This document shows positions 15,769 through 23,855 of a DNA stretch of 64,000 nt, piece by piece (the stretch's first letter is position 1; every line of letters starts with the position of its first letter). Made by a program: the position numbers and the translations under genes. The notes below the pieces were generated by a model. That model saw nothing but the letters and a program-made list of their open reading frames with translations, did not search any database and was not told where the DNA came from. This DNA is from JBDFMH01 sp047238125. Its GTDB lineage: Bacteria; Pseudomonadota; Alphaproteobacteria; Sphingomonadales; Sphingomonadaceae. The stretch spans positions 2,666,001 through 2,730,000 of the forward strand of contig NZ_JBDFMH010000001.1 of the NCBI RefSeq assembly GCF_047238125.1. The letters run 5' to 3'.

Positions 15769-16474
15769 CACCGAGACCACCGGCCTCAGCCCCGATCGTG
15801 GCGACCGGATGGTCGAGATCGGCTGTGTCGAACTGATCAATCGCTGCGAGACGGGCCGCGAGTTCCACGCTTATTTCAACCCCGGCCGGCCGATGCCCAG
15901 CGAGGCCGAAGCGATCCACGGCCTGTCCACGACCTTTCTGTCGGACAAGCCCGGCTTTCATGAACGGGCCGCTGACCTGATCGAATTCATCGGCGATGCG
16001 CCGCTGATCGCACATAATGCCACGTTTGATTTCGGCTTTCTGAATGCCGAGCTGGCGGCGTGCGGCCGCGATCCCGTCTGTCTCAGCCGGATGATCGATA
16101 CGGTGGCGATGGCGCGCGCGCGTCATCCGGGCGCCAAGCACAGCCTGGATGCACTGTGCACCCGCTACGGCATCGATCGCAGCCACCGGATCAAGCATGG
16201 CGCATTGCTCGATGCGCAGCTGCTGGCCCAGCTTTATGTGGAGCTGACCGGCGGGCGCCAGATCGGCTTCGAGATGGCCGTTACCATGATCCCGACCGGT
16301 GCCGGCGATGTCGACCACGCACCCGTCGTGGCCCAGCTGCGGGTGCGGCCGCCGCGCCCGCACGCTGCATCGCCTGCGGAACTGGAGCGCCACGCGACCT
16401 TTGTAGGTAGATTGAGCGACCCGCTCTGGGCGCGTTACGGCACGGTGGTTGACCCGACTGCCGCGGCGGCCTAG
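15749..16474 (+). CDS. dnaQ: DNA polymerase III, epsilon subunit (3'-5' exonuclease)
   Basis: This 241-residue DEDDh exonuclease has ExoI FDTETTGL, ExoII HNATFDFGFL and ExoIII HGALLDAQLL. It proofreads for the replicative polymerase. The C-terminal region after about residue 180 would hold the alpha-binding tail. It overlaps the end of coaE by 20 bases. A dnaQ-coaE-aroE-maf group next to the origin is widespread in alphaproteobacteria. Confidence 0.96.
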   Translation: MREIVFDTETTGLSPDRGDRMVEIGCVELINRCETGREFHAYFNPGRPMPSEAEAIHGLSTTFLSDKPGFHERAADLIEFIGDAPLIAHNATFDFGFLNAELAACGRDPVCLSRMIDTVAMARARHPGAKHSLDALCTRYGIDRSHRIKHGALLDAQLLAQLYVELTGGRQIGFEMAVTMIPTGAGDVDHAPVVAQLRVRPPRPHAASPAELERHATFVGRLSDPLWARYGTVVDPTAAAA

Positions 16475-16531
16475 CCCGCCGAGCTTCGTCGAGACGCGGG
16501 GGCGGGGGCGAACAATATTGGAGGTGAACTT

Positions 16532-17110
16532 ATGGAAATCCGCGTATCCGGCCATCAGGTGGACACGGGCGATGCTCTGCGCGAGCATGTGAATCAGCGG
16601 CTCCAGGGCATTGCCGACAAATATTTCTCCCGCTCCATTTCCGCCCATGTCACGTTTGGCACCGGCCCGCATTCCAGCTTCGTGTGCGATATCGTCGCGC
16701 ATGTGATGCAGGGCGTGATCCTGAAGGGGCATGGTCAGGCGAACGAGGCGCATCCCGCGTTCGATCAGGCTGCCGACCGGATCGAGACCCAGCTGCGCCG
16801 CTATATGCGACGGTTGAAGGATCGCCATCATGCCAACGGCGCGGCCGCCGAGGCCAACGGTTATGACGCGAATGCCGGCTATACCGTGTTCGAAAGCGCG
16901 CAGGACGAGGAGCCGAGCGATAATCCGGTGATCATCGCCGAGACCCGCGTCGATGTGCCGGATGCCAGCGTGTCGGATGCGGTGATGATGCTCGATTTGC
17001 GCAACACCACGGCGCTGCTCTTCAAGAACAGCGGCACGGGCGCGTTCAACATGGTCTATCGTCGCACCGATGGCACGATCGGCTGGGTGGAGCCGCAGCG
17101 CGCCGCCTGA
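16532..17110 (+). CDS. hpf: Ribosome hibernation promoting factor, long form
   Basis: This 192-residue protein has an N-terminal HPF/YfiA domain (MEIRVSGHQVDTGDALREHV, about 1-100). A linker leads to the C-terminal dimerisation domain (SDAVMMLDLRNTTALLFKN through IGWVEP). Long HPF dimerises 70S ribosomes into 100S particles in stationary phase. A strong GGAGGTGA ribosome-binding site precedes the ATG. The neighbouring ptsN downstream is the common hpf-ptsN pairing. Confidence 0.95.
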   Translation: MEIRVSGHQVDTGDALREHVNQRLQGIADKYFSRSISAHVTFGTGPHSSFVCDIVAHVMQGVILKGHGQANEAHPAFDQAADRIETQLRRYMRRLKDRHHANGAAAEANGYDANAGYTVFESAQDEEPSDNPVIIAETRVDVPDASVSDAVMMLDLRNTTALLFKNSGTGAFNMVYRRTDGTIGWVEPQRAA

Positions 17111-17125
17111 TTTCCCTCCTCGTTT

Positions 17126-17141
17126 CGGCAGGCACCTGCCG
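17126..17141 (+). terminator. Hairpin between hpf and ptsN
   Basis: CGGCAG-GCAC-CTGCCG is a perfect 6-base stem with a 4-base loop in the 43-base gap after hpf. No T-run follows, so it may be an attenuator or mRNA-processing element rather than a true terminator. Confidence 0.3.
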
Positions 17142-17153
17142 GGCTGGATCAGC

Positions 17154-17621
17154 ATGGACGATTTCAGCGATATCCTGGCACCGTCGGCGGTCTCCGCCGC
17201 ATTGGCGGTGCCGAACAAGAAGGCCCTGTTCCAGCAGATGGCCGCGATCGCGGCCAAGCAGGTCGGGGTGGATGCGCGCATCGTGGTCGACCGGCTGGTC
17301 GATCGCGAGCGGCTCGGCTCGACCGGCTTCGGCGGCGGGGTTGCGATCCCGCACGCCAAGCTGGAAGGGCTGGATCGTGTCGTCGGCCTGTTCGCCCGGC
17401 TGGCATCTCCGATCGACTTCAACGCGGTCGACGACATGCCGGTGGATCTGGTGTTCCTGCTGCTGTCGCCACCCGATTCCGGGGTCGAGCATCTGAAGGC
17501 GCTGGCGCGGGTCAGCCGCCGCCTGCGCGATCGCGGGTTCGTCGCCAAGCTGCATGGAGCGGGCTCGCGGGATGCGCTTTACGCGCTGTTCGCCGCTTCA
17601 GAGAGCCGTGACGCCGCCTGA
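17154..17621 (+). CDS. ptsN: PTS IIA-like nitrogen regulatory protein PtsN
   Basis: This 155-residue EIIA-Ntr protein has the phosphorylated His in GFGGGVAIPHAKL (His67). PtsN takes phosphate from NPr/EI-Ntr and regulates potassium transport, stress and carbon-nitrogen balance by protein contact. I chose the ATG at 17154 (MDDFSDILAP), since the frame extends upstream into sequence unlike the family. The end overlaps the following thioesterase gene. Confidence 0.93.
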   Translation: MDDFSDILAPSAVSAALAVPNKKALFQQMAAIAAKQVGVDARIVVDRLVDRERLGSTGFGGGVAIPHAKLEGLDRVVGLFARLASPIDFNAVDDMPVDLVFLLLSPPDSGVEHLKALARVSRRLRDRGFVAKLHGAGSRDALYALFAASESRDAA

Positions 17622-18075
17622 TGCGGCGCCGGCCGGGGCGGAGGCGCATTATCGTGCGCTGGAATCGCTTTACGCCGCCGCGCCGATCAACCGTTTCTTT
17701 CCGTCCCGGCTCGAGATCGTCGGCGCGGGCCACGCCCGGATCCGTTTCCGCGTCGACCCGGAAATGCATCATGCTGCAGGCGCGGCCCATGGCACACTCT
17801 ATTTCAAGATGCTCGACGACGCGGCCTTCTATGCCGCCAACAGCCTCGTCAATGACCGCTTTCTGCTGACGACCCAGTTCAACCTGCTGTTTACGCGCCC
17901 GATCCTGGCCGGCGACGTGATCGCGGAAGGGCGATGGATCAGCGGCCGTCGGCGGGTCTATGTCGCCGATGCGCGGCTGATCGATGCCGATGGCGAGGAA
18001 GCGGCGCGCGGCACCGGCACCTTCATGCGATCGCGGATCGCGCTGTCGACGCTGCCTGGCTACGCCCAGCCATGA
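17608..18075 (+). CDS. PaaI-family (hotdog-fold) thioesterase
   Basis: This protein of about 155 residues has the hotdog thioesterase core: MHHAAGAAHGTLYFKMLDDAAFYAAN, where HG.....LDD is the PaaI catalytic loop, followed by TTQFNLLFTRPI and GRRRVYVADARLID. It likely hydrolyses an acyl-CoA, but the substrate cannot be read. The start is uncertain. A GTG at 17608 is preceded by GAGAG and overlaps the ptsN end by 14 bases; an ATG at 17554 in the same frame would overlap by 68. The stop overlaps the next gene by 4 bases. Confidence 0.82.
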   Translation: MTPPDAAPAGAEAHYRALESLYAAAPINRFFPSRLEIVGAGHARIRFRVDPEMHHAAGAAHGTLYFKMLDDAAFYAANSLVNDRFLLTTQFNLLFTRPILAGDVIAEGRWISGRRRVYVADARLIDADGEEAARGTGTFMRSRIALSTLPGYAQP

Positions 18076-18398
18076 CTGCGCGAATCGCTGCGGGGGTGCT
18101 GGTGTCCGCGTTGATCCGACAGGTCGAGGCGGCGGGCGGATCAGGCATGGTGCTGGCGCGCGGGGATCGCGAATCGGGTGCGGTCCTGCTGGCACTTGCC
18201 GATCGCGGCGTGGCCGGCCAATTGCTTGAACGCACGCTCGGGTTCGATGGTCGCTATACTTGGACGGAAACCGGCCCTGACGATCCGGCTGCGCTGTCCG
18301 ATTATCTGGCGCGTCGTCGTCAGCGTGATCCAGATCTTTGGGTGGTGGAGCTGGACGGCGCCCAGTCGCGCGCGATCGCGGATGCGATGATCGGCTGA
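18072..18398 (+). CDS. DUF1491 family protein
   Basis: This 108-residue protein begins MTARIAAGVLVSALIRQVEAAGG and ends in a PDLWVVELDGAQ segment. It fits the DUF1491 family of alphaproteobacteria, whose function is unknown. It has no signal peptide or membrane segment, so it is probably cytoplasmic. The start overlaps the thioesterase by 4 bases (ATGA), suggesting a shared transcript with ptsN and the thioesterase. Confidence 0.78.
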   Translation: MTARIAAGVLVSALIRQVEAAGGSGMVLARGDRESGAVLLALADRGVAGQLLERTLGFDGRYTWTETGPDDPAALSDYLARRRQRDPDLWVVELDGAQSRAIADAMIG

Positions 18399-18401
18399 GG
18401 C

Positions 18402-18430
18402 TTTTCTCCGTTCCCGACCTGTTCTAAAGA
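18402..18430 (+). promoter_or_regulatory. Predicted promoter of mmcB
   Basis: TTTTCT (18402-18407), 17 bases, TAAAGA (18425-18430), 5 bases before the ATG at 18436. The spacer is almost filled by the LexA-type box. The expected start is about one base from the ATG, so the message may be leaderless. Confidence 0.45.
18410..18424 (+). promoter_or_regulatory. LexA-type SOS box upstream of mmcB
   Basis: GTTCCCGACCTGTTC is an exact match to the alphaproteobacterial SOS operator GTTC-N7-GTTC. It lies 11 bases before the mmcB start, between the predicted -35 and -10, so bound LexA would block transcription. mmcB is known as an SOS gene in Caulobacter. Confidence 0.85.
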
Positions 18431-18435
18431 AGGGC

Positions 18436-18918
18436 ATGGCCACCGCCCCCGCCTGCTTCGATGATCAACCGCTGATCGCCGCCGATGTCGCGCGCGGCGT
18501 CGCCCGGCTGTTCTGGCGGCATGACCTGGTATCGCTGTGCGAAGTGCCGCTGGGCAATGGCCGCCGGGCCGACATCATGGCGCTCGATGCCAAGGGCCGC
18601 GTCACCATCGTCGAGATCAAGGTGTCCCGCGCCGATCTGCGCGGCGATCAGAAATGGCCCGACTATCTGGAATATTGCGACCGCTTCTTCTGGGCGGTTC
18701 CGGCCGGCTTCGATCTCGCGCCGTTTGCGGAGAACTGGTTCCGGCCGGGTTGCTGCGGGCTGATCGTCGCCGACCGCTACGATGCAGATATCGTGAACGC
18801 CGCGGCGGACCGGCCGATGCCGGCGGCACGCCGCAAGGTGGAGACGCTGCGCTTTGCACGCCGCGCCGCGATGCGCCTGCTGGGCGGCCTCGATCCCGGG
18901 CTGGCCGGGATCGATTGA
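18436..18918 (+). CDS. mmcB: MmcB family DNA repair protein
   Basis: This 160-residue protein has a PD-(D/E)XK nuclease-like core: EVPLGNGRRADIMAL followed by VTIVEIKVSRADLRGDQKWPDYLEYCDRFF. The Asp of RAD and the E-x-K of VEIKVS are the expected catalytic residues. MmcB is needed for mitomycin C resistance in Caulobacter and belongs to the LexA regulon there. A perfect LexA-type box lies in its promoter here, which supports both identity and damage-inducible control. It converges on the TonB receptor gene. Confidence 0.9.
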   Translation: MATAPACFDDQPLIAADVARGVARLFWRHDLVSLCEVPLGNGRRADIMALDAKGRVTIVEIKVSRADLRGDQKWPDYLEYCDRFFWAVPAGFDLAPFAENWFRPGCCGLIVADRYDADIVNAAADRPMPAARRKVETLRFARRAAMRLLGGLDPGLAGID

Positions 18919-18934
18919 CCGTCCGCACGACGTA

Positions 18935-21277
18935 TCAGAACTTTACGCCAACCGTGGCGAACACCTGCCGCGGATTACCGTAATAGGCAGTCAGCACGCC
19001 TTCCTGGCCCAGCGTCGGACGCAGCGCGCCGGCGGCAGTGCGCAGGAATTCTCCCGTATCGGGGTTTTGGGCAAGGAAGTTGTAGCCGGACACGATATAT
19101 TGCTTGTCCGTGAGGTTGCGGCCGTGGACGCCGAACGTCCAGCGGTCGCCTGGCGCGGTATAGACGATGCTGGCGTCGAGCAGCGCATATTTACCCTGGT
19201 CCAGCCCCGGGGTGCGCAGCTCGAACTGCTGGCTGGCGCTGCGATAGCTGAGCGTGCTCGAAGCGCGCAGCGATCCTTCGCCGATCGGCATGGTGTATGC
19301 CAGCGTGCCGCTCGCGGTCCATTTCGGGGTATTCTGGAAGGCGCGGCGATCCGCGACGTCGATGCCGCGGCTGTCGATGAAGCGCTTATAGTCCGCATTG
19401 ATGTAGCCCAGCGACCAGGCCAGGCTCAGTGCATCGCCATCGGTGCCGAAATCGCGCGCGGCGATGGCGTTGCCCTCAAACTCGATGCCCTGGATTCGCG
19501 CCTTGCCGGCATTGGTGGTGACGCCGATGAAGGTCTGCTGTCCGTTGATCGTGGTGCCGACCGATCCCGGCACCTGCACATCGGTGTAGTTGGCATGGAA
19601 GCCCGACAGCGCGATCGTCACGCGGCGATCGAACAGCGACGCCTTGTAGCCGACCTCGTAGCTCTCGACCGTCTCGGGATCGAACGACAGGAAGTCGAAG
19701 ATCTCCTGATAGCTGCGGGTGCCGTCGCCATTGGTGTCCGGCGCCGCAGTGGAGACGCCGCGCGGATCGAAGCCGCCGCCCTTGAAGCCTTTGGAATAGG
19801 ACGCATAGAGCGTGTGATCCGGCGTGGGCTTGAAGCTGACCGAAGCGCGCGGCGTGAACTTCTTGAAGTTCCTGGCACCGCGGAAGTCCGATGTCGTGGC
19901 GAACAGCGTGCCGGTGCCGCCGAAAAAGGGCGAACCGCCGCCGAGGAAGGTCTGGCGCAGGATCCGCGACTTGCGCTCGTCCCAGGTGTAGCGGCCGCCG
20001 ACCGATGCCGAGAACATCTCGTTGAAGTCGTAGGTCAGGTCCCCGAAGATCGCATAGGTCTCGGTATCGACATCGCCGAAGGTGAGTGCGGTGACTCCGC
20101 CCGGCAGGCGGACATCGAAGGCAGTGCGGGCATTGGCATCCAGGAAATAGGCGCCGACGAGCCCGTTCAGCCCGCCGACCTCGAACAGCAGCTGCACTTC
20201 CTGGCTGATCTGCTTGTTGTTGTAGAATGCGGGCACGTCGACATCGACCGCGGCCAGTGAATCGAAGTCGATCGGCGAAGCGCTGTCATCCTTGCGATAG
20301 GCGCTGATCGAGCGGATGGTGATGCCGTCGGTCGGCTCGACCTCCGCGAACAGCGAGACGCCCCAGGCCTCTACATCCTGCCGCGGCGAGGTGATGCCGG
20401 CGCGGGTATCATAGACATCGTCGAGCACCGGCGCGCCGCTCAGCAGGCCCGGGATCAGGCGGTGGCCCCCGCGCGGCTGGCTCTTGTCCTTGGTATAGTC
20501 GCCGGTCAGCCGGAAGAATGCGCCATCGGCATTGACCTGCGCAGTCAGCCGGCCGGCCCAGATGTCCTTGTCATAATTGTCCTTGCCGGTGGTGATGTTG
20601 TCGCCGAAGCCATCGCGGGTCAGCCGCGCCAGCGCGCCGCCCAGCCGCAGCGTACCGTTGCCCACCGGCACGCTGCCGCTGATCACGCCATCGGCCTGAT
20701 TATAGGTGCCGTAGGTCGCACGAGCCGTCAGGGTCGGATCCGCAGCCAGCCGCTTGGTGACATATTTCACCGCGCCACCGATCGTGTTGCGGCCGTAAAG
20801 CGTGCCCTGCGGACCGCGCAGCACTTCGATCCGCTCGATATCGTAGATGTCGAGTACCGCGGCCTGCGGACGATTGAGATAGACGTCATCAAGGTAGAGA
20901 CCGACGCCCGCCTCGAACCCGGCGACCGGGTCCTGCTGGCCGACACCGCGGATGAAGGCGGTCAGCGTCGAATTGGTGCCGCGCGATGTCTCCAGCGTCA
21001 CGTTGGGGGTGGTGTTGGAAAGATCGGTGATGTCGATCGCGCCGGATGCCTCGAGCTGGGCCCCGCTGTACGCGGTCACCGCGATCGGCACGTTCAGCAG
21101 GCTTTCCTCACGGCGGCGCGCAGTGACGATGATTTCGCCGTCCAGGCTGGATGCGCCCTGCTCGGCCGCCGAAGTGTCGGCCGGCTCGGTCTGCGCGGCG
21201 GCTGGCATGCTCGTCAGCGCCGATGCGGCGACGCCAAGCGCCAGGAATGTGCGATATGAGAAAATGGCGCGAGCCAT
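18935..21277 (-). CDS. TonB-dependent outer-membrane receptor
   Basis: This 780-residue receptor has a signal peptide ending in MPAAAQ and a TonB-box-like segment DGEIIVTARRREESL. The plug domain carries YDIERIEVLRGPQGTLYGRNTIGG, and a long beta-barrel ends in the aromatic VFATVGVKF. It imports an unidentified substrate across the outer membrane with TonB energy. The ATG at 21277 was chosen because an AGGAGGGG ribosome-binding site precedes it and the signal peptide starts there. The divergent TetR regulator and shared operator suggest ligand-controlled expression. This plug type is abundant in sphingomonads and is not iron-specific. Confidence 0.92.
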   Translation of the reverse strand: MARAIFSYRTFLALGVAASALTSMPAAAQTEPADTSAAEQGASSLDGEIIVTARRREESLLNVPIAVTAYSGAQLEASGAIDITDLSNTTPNVTLETSRGTNSTLTAFIRGVGQQDPVAGFEAGVGLYLDDVYLNRPQAAVLDIYDIERIEVLRGPQGTLYGRNTIGGAVKYVTKRLAADPTLTARATYGTYNQADGVISGSVPVGNGTLRLGGALARLTRDGFGDNITTGKDNYDKDIWAGRLTAQVNADGAFFRLTGDYTKDKSQPRGGHRLIPGLLSGAPVLDDVYDTRAGITSPRQDVEAWGVSLFAEVEPTDGITIRSISAYRKDDSASPIDFDSLAAVDVDVPAFYNNKQISQEVQLLFEVGGLNGLVGAYFLDANARTAFDVRLPGGVTALTFGDVDTETYAIFGDLTYDFNEMFSASVGGRYTWDERKSRILRQTFLGGGSPFFGGTGTLFATTSDFRGARNFKKFTPRASVSFKPTPDHTLYASYSKGFKGGGFDPRGVSTAAPDTNGDGTRSYQEIFDFLSFDPETVESYEVGYKASLFDRRVTIALSGFHANYTDVQVPGSVGTTINGQQTFIGVTTNAGKARIQGIEFEGNAIAARDFGTDGDALSLAWSLGYINADYKRFIDSRGIDVADRRAFQNTPKWTASGTLAYTMPIGEGSLRASSTLSYRSASQQFELRTPGLDQGKYALLDASIVYTAPGDRWTFGVHGRNLTDKQYIVSGYNFLAQNPDTGEFLRTAAGALRPTLGQEGVLTAYYGNPRQVFATVGVKF

Positions 21278-21317
21278 GCTGGTCCCCTCCTGTTGCGTCG
21301 CAGACCTGCCACTGGCC

Positions 21318-21346
21318 TTGCGCTCGTTGACCGAAGCCAATACTGA
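21318..21346 (+). promoter_or_regulatory. Predicted promoter of the tetR-type gene
   Basis: TTGCGC (21318-21323), 17 bases, TACTGA (21341-21346). The -10 overlaps the left arm of the palindromic operator, which would allow autorepression. Confidence 0.4.
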
Positions 21347-21365
21347 AACCTGAACCGGGTTTCAA
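21337..21365 (-). promoter_or_regulatory. Predicted promoter of the TonB receptor gene
   Basis: On the minus strand, TTGAAA (21365-21360), 17 bases, TATTGG (21342-21337). The palindromic operator fills the spacer and most of the -35. Confidence 0.5.
21344..21364. promoter_or_regulatory. Palindromic operator shared by the receptor and tetR-type genes
   Basis: TGAAACC and GGTTTCA form a perfect 7-base inverted repeat around 7 bases, a size typical for TetR dimers. It covers the predicted receptor promoter and the -10 of the regulator gene. Confidence 0.65.
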
Positions 21366-21390
21366 CTACCGGATCGAGAGGGGGCCGAAA

Positions 21391-22017
21391 ATGGCGAACA
21401 ACAGTGGTATGCAGGCCACGCCGCCGACGCCGGTGGACAAGACCCCGCGCACGGCACGCGGCCGGCGCACACTGCGCGCGATCCTGGACGCCGCCGCCGC
21501 CGAATTCGGCGAAAAGGGTTTCCACGACGCTTCCATCAGCGCGATCACGGCGCGGGCCGGCGTCGCGATCGGCAGCTTCTACACCTATTTCGACAGCAAG
21601 GAGGCGGTGTTCACTGCGCTCGTGCGAGATCTATCGGGTCAGGTCCGCGATTATGTCGCGCCGCGACTGGCAACCGTGGCGGACGGCTTGGCACGGGAGG
21701 AAACTGCGCTGGCGACGTTCATCGCCTTTGCCCGCACGCACAAGGAAATCTACCGGATCATCGACGAATCCGAATTCGTCGATCCGACCAGCTATCGCGA
21801 GCATTACACCAGCACGGCGGAGCGGATCCGCAGCCGGCTCGAGGCCGCGGCCGCCCGCGGGGAGATCAGCCCAGGTGCCCAGGATGTTCGGGCCTGGGCG
21901 ATCATGGGCATGAATGTGTTCCTCGGCCTGCGCTACGGCGTCTGGGGAGAGGAACTCGATCCGGAGTCCGTGGCCGAGGTGGCGGGCGATCTGCTGCGGC
22001 GGGGGATCGCCCCCTGA
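21391..22017 (+). CDS. TetR/AcrR family transcriptional regulator
   Basis: This 208-residue protein has an N-terminal TetR helix-turn-helix (RRTLRAILDAAAAEFGEKGF, ISAITARAGVAIGSFYTYFDSKEAVF, about residues 25-75) and a helical ligand-binding C-terminal domain of unknown ligand. It is divergent from the TonB receptor gene with 113 bases between the starts. A perfect 7-base inverted repeat there overlaps both predicted promoters, so it likely represses the receptor and itself. Confidence 0.92.
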   Translation: MANNSGMQATPPTPVDKTPRTARGRRTLRAILDAAAAEFGEKGFHDASISAITARAGVAIGSFYTYFDSKEAVFTALVRDLSGQVRDYVAPRLATVADGLAREETALATFIAFARTHKEIYRIIDESEFVDPTSYREHYTSTAERIRSRLEAAAARGEISPGAQDVRAWAIMGMNVFLGLRYGVWGEELDPESVAEVAGDLLRRGIAP

Positions 22018-22071
22018 TGGATCGCGGCTGCAGCGCAGCTGCGTGTCGATCGCCGGCGGGGCCGCATGGGG

Positions 22072-22659
22072 TCAGCGCCGGAGCAGGAACACTGCCTGTT
22101 CCGCCCGGAAATTCGCCGCGGCTGCGCTACAGGCGCGATCGCGGTTCAGGAACCACGCGCGCTCGACGACGATGCCACGTTCGGCCACAAAAGCGCGGAA
22201 ATCGTCGATCGTCAGCTGGTGGATATTCTCGGTCTCGTACCAGCTGACCGGCAACGCCGCGGTGACCGGCATCCGCCCGCCCCACATCAGGCTCCACCGC
22301 ACCCGCCAATAGGCGAAATTCGGGAAGGATACGAACGCCTTGCGCCCGATCCGCAGCAGTTCTTCGAGCACCTTGTCCGGCGCGCGCGCGGTCTGCAGCG
22401 TCTGGCTCAGGATCGCATAATCGAACGCGCCATCCGGATAGAAAGCGAGATCGACATCGGCATCGCCCTGCACGACGGAAAGCCCGCGAGCGACTGCGGC
22501 GGACACGTTGGCAGCGTCGATCTCGATCCCGCGCGCATCGACCTGCCGGCGATCGCGGAGCTCGGCCATCAGCGCGCCATCGCCGCAGCCGATGTCGAGG
22601 ATCCGGGATCCCGGCGAAACGCTTTCGGCGATGATCGCCAGATCGGGACGCAGGCTCAT
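22072..22659 (-). CDS. metW: Methionine biosynthesis protein MetW
   Basis: This 195-residue class I methyltransferase-fold protein has the SAM-type loop ILDIGCGDGALM, the LSQTLQTARAPDKVLEELLRIG segment and the KAFVSFPNFAYWRVR block typical of MetW. MetW works with MetX in methionine synthesis, where it is needed for activity of the acyltransferase. It overlaps metX by 4 bases, the standard metXW pairing, and converges on the tetR-type gene with 54 bases between them. Confidence 0.94.
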   Translation of the reverse strand: MSLRPDLAIIAESVSPGSRILDIGCGDGALMAELRDRRQVDARGIEIDAANVSAAVARGLSVVQGDADVDLAFYPDGAFDYAILSQTLQTARAPDKVLEELLRIGRKAFVSFPNFAYWRVRWSLMWGGRMPVTAALPVSWYETENIHQLTIDDFRAFVAERGIVVERAWFLNRDRACSAAAANFRAEQAVFLLRR

Positions 22660-23777
22660 GCCTCGCCCGCTTTCAGGAAGCCGTCGACGACGCGGTCGAG
22701 TTCGGGCACGTCGAGCAGAAAGGCATCATGGCCGAACGGGGACGACAGCTCGACGAAGCTGACCGGCGCCCCAGCCGCGTTCAGCGCATGGACGATGCTG
22801 CGCAATTCTGTGGTCGGATAGAGCCAGTCGCTATCGAAGCTGACCAGGCAGAAGCGCGTCGCCGACCCGCGAAACGCATTCGCCAGGCGGCCGCTATGTT
22901 CTTCGGCCAGATCAAAATAATCCATCGCGCGGGTGATGTAGAGATAGCTGTTGGCATCGAACCGATCGACGAAGCTGATCCCCTGATGGCGCAGATAGCT
23001 TTCCACCTGGAAATCGGCATCGAAGCCGAAGCTCTTGGCGTCGCGGCCCTGCAGCCTGCGACCGAACTTTTCAGTCAGCCCCGCTTCGGACAAATAGGTG
23101 ATGTGCGCCGCCATCCGCGCCACCGCCAGCCCGGCGGCGGGCGGCGTGGCATCGGCATAATAGTCGCCGCCGCGCCAGTTTGGATCGGCCATGATCGCCT
23201 GCCGCCCCACTTCGTGGAAGGCGATGTTCTGCGCGGAATGGCGCGCGGCCGACGCGATCACCACGGCGGCGCGCACCCGATCCGGAAAGGTCGCCGCCCA
23301 TTGCAGCACCTGCATGCCGCCCATCGACCCGCCGACAACGGCCGCCAGCCGCTCGATACCCAGATGATCGAGCAGCATCGCCTGCGCCCGCACCATGTCG
23401 CGGATGGTGATGACCGGGAAGCGCATCGCATAGGGCATCAGGCAGGCCGGATCGATCGACGCCGGGCCTGATGATCCCATGCACGATCCGATCACATTGG
23501 CGCAGACGATGAAGTGGCGTGCGGGATCGATCGGCTTGCCCGCTCCCACCATCCGCGTCCACCAGCCGGGCTTGCCCGTGATCGGGTGGGTGCTGGCCAC
23601 ATGATGATCGCCGGTCAGCGCATGGCAGATCAGGATCGCGTTCGATCCGTCCGCGTTCGGCGCGCCGTAGGTTTCGTACGCGATCTCGACCGGCGACAGC
23701 GTGCCACCACCGTCCAACCGCAGCGGGCCGGGCAGCGAGACGTGGCGGGCGAGGCCGAAGCGGGCATCGTCGGTCAT
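22656..23777 (-). CDS. metX: Homoserine O-acyltransferase MetX
   Basis: This 373-residue alpha/beta hydrolase-fold enzyme has the nucleophile elbow GGSMGGMQ (Ser151), the acid in FDSDWLYPT and the His in FGHDAFLLD. It acylates homoserine for methionine synthesis. Whether it uses acetyl- or succinyl-CoA is not settled by family membership, because some proteobacterial MetX enzymes use succinyl-CoA. Metabolic partner metW follows directly. I see no SAM-II riboswitch in the 78-base upstream gap. Confidence 0.93.
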   Translation of the reverse strand: MTDDARFGLARHVSLPGPLRLDGGGTLSPVEIAYETYGAPNADGSNAILICHALTGDHHVASTHPITGKPGWWTRMVGAGKPIDPARHFIVCANVIGSCMGSSGPASIDPACLMPYAMRFPVITIRDMVRAQAMLLDHLGIERLAAVVGGSMGGMQVLQWAATFPDRVRAAVVIASAARHSAQNIAFHEVGRQAIMADPNWRGGDYYADATPPAAGLAVARMAAHITYLSEAGLTEKFGRRLQGRDAKSFGFDADFQVESYLRHQGISFVDRFDANSYLYITRAMDYFDLAEEHSGRLANAFRGSATRFCLVSFDSDWLYPTTELRSIVHALNAAGAPVSFVELSSPFGHDAFLLDVPELDRVVDGFLKAGEA

Positions 23778-23818
23778 GGTGCGCGGCTACTGCATGGGGC
23801 GCCGCACGCGCGCAAGGT

Positions 23819-23847
23819 TTGGATTCCGCGGGCTGGATCGCTAAAGG
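23819..23847 (+). promoter_or_regulatory. Predicted promoter of hisC
   Basis: TTGGAT (23819-23824), 17 bases, TAAAGG (23842-23847). The expected start is at about 23854, two bases before the ATG, which implies a nearly leaderless message; no ribosome-binding site could fit. Confidence 0.45.
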
Positions 23848-23855
23848 CGCTGGCC

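Noticed and set aside
15596..17548. A 650-codon open frame on the minus strand across coaE, dnaQ, hpf and ptsN
   Set aside because: It runs antisense to four well-recognised genes and encodes no recognisable family. Long antisense frames are expected in GC-rich DNA because stop codons are rare in the shadow frames.
22018..22071. Terminator between the tetR-type gene and metW
   Set aside because: Only the short palindrome CGCAGCTGCG is present, with no adequate stem-loop or T-run.
23778..23855. SAM-II riboswitch upstream of metX
   Set aside because: The 78-base gap is too short beside the hisC promoter and lacks the conserved SAM-II sequence blocks.
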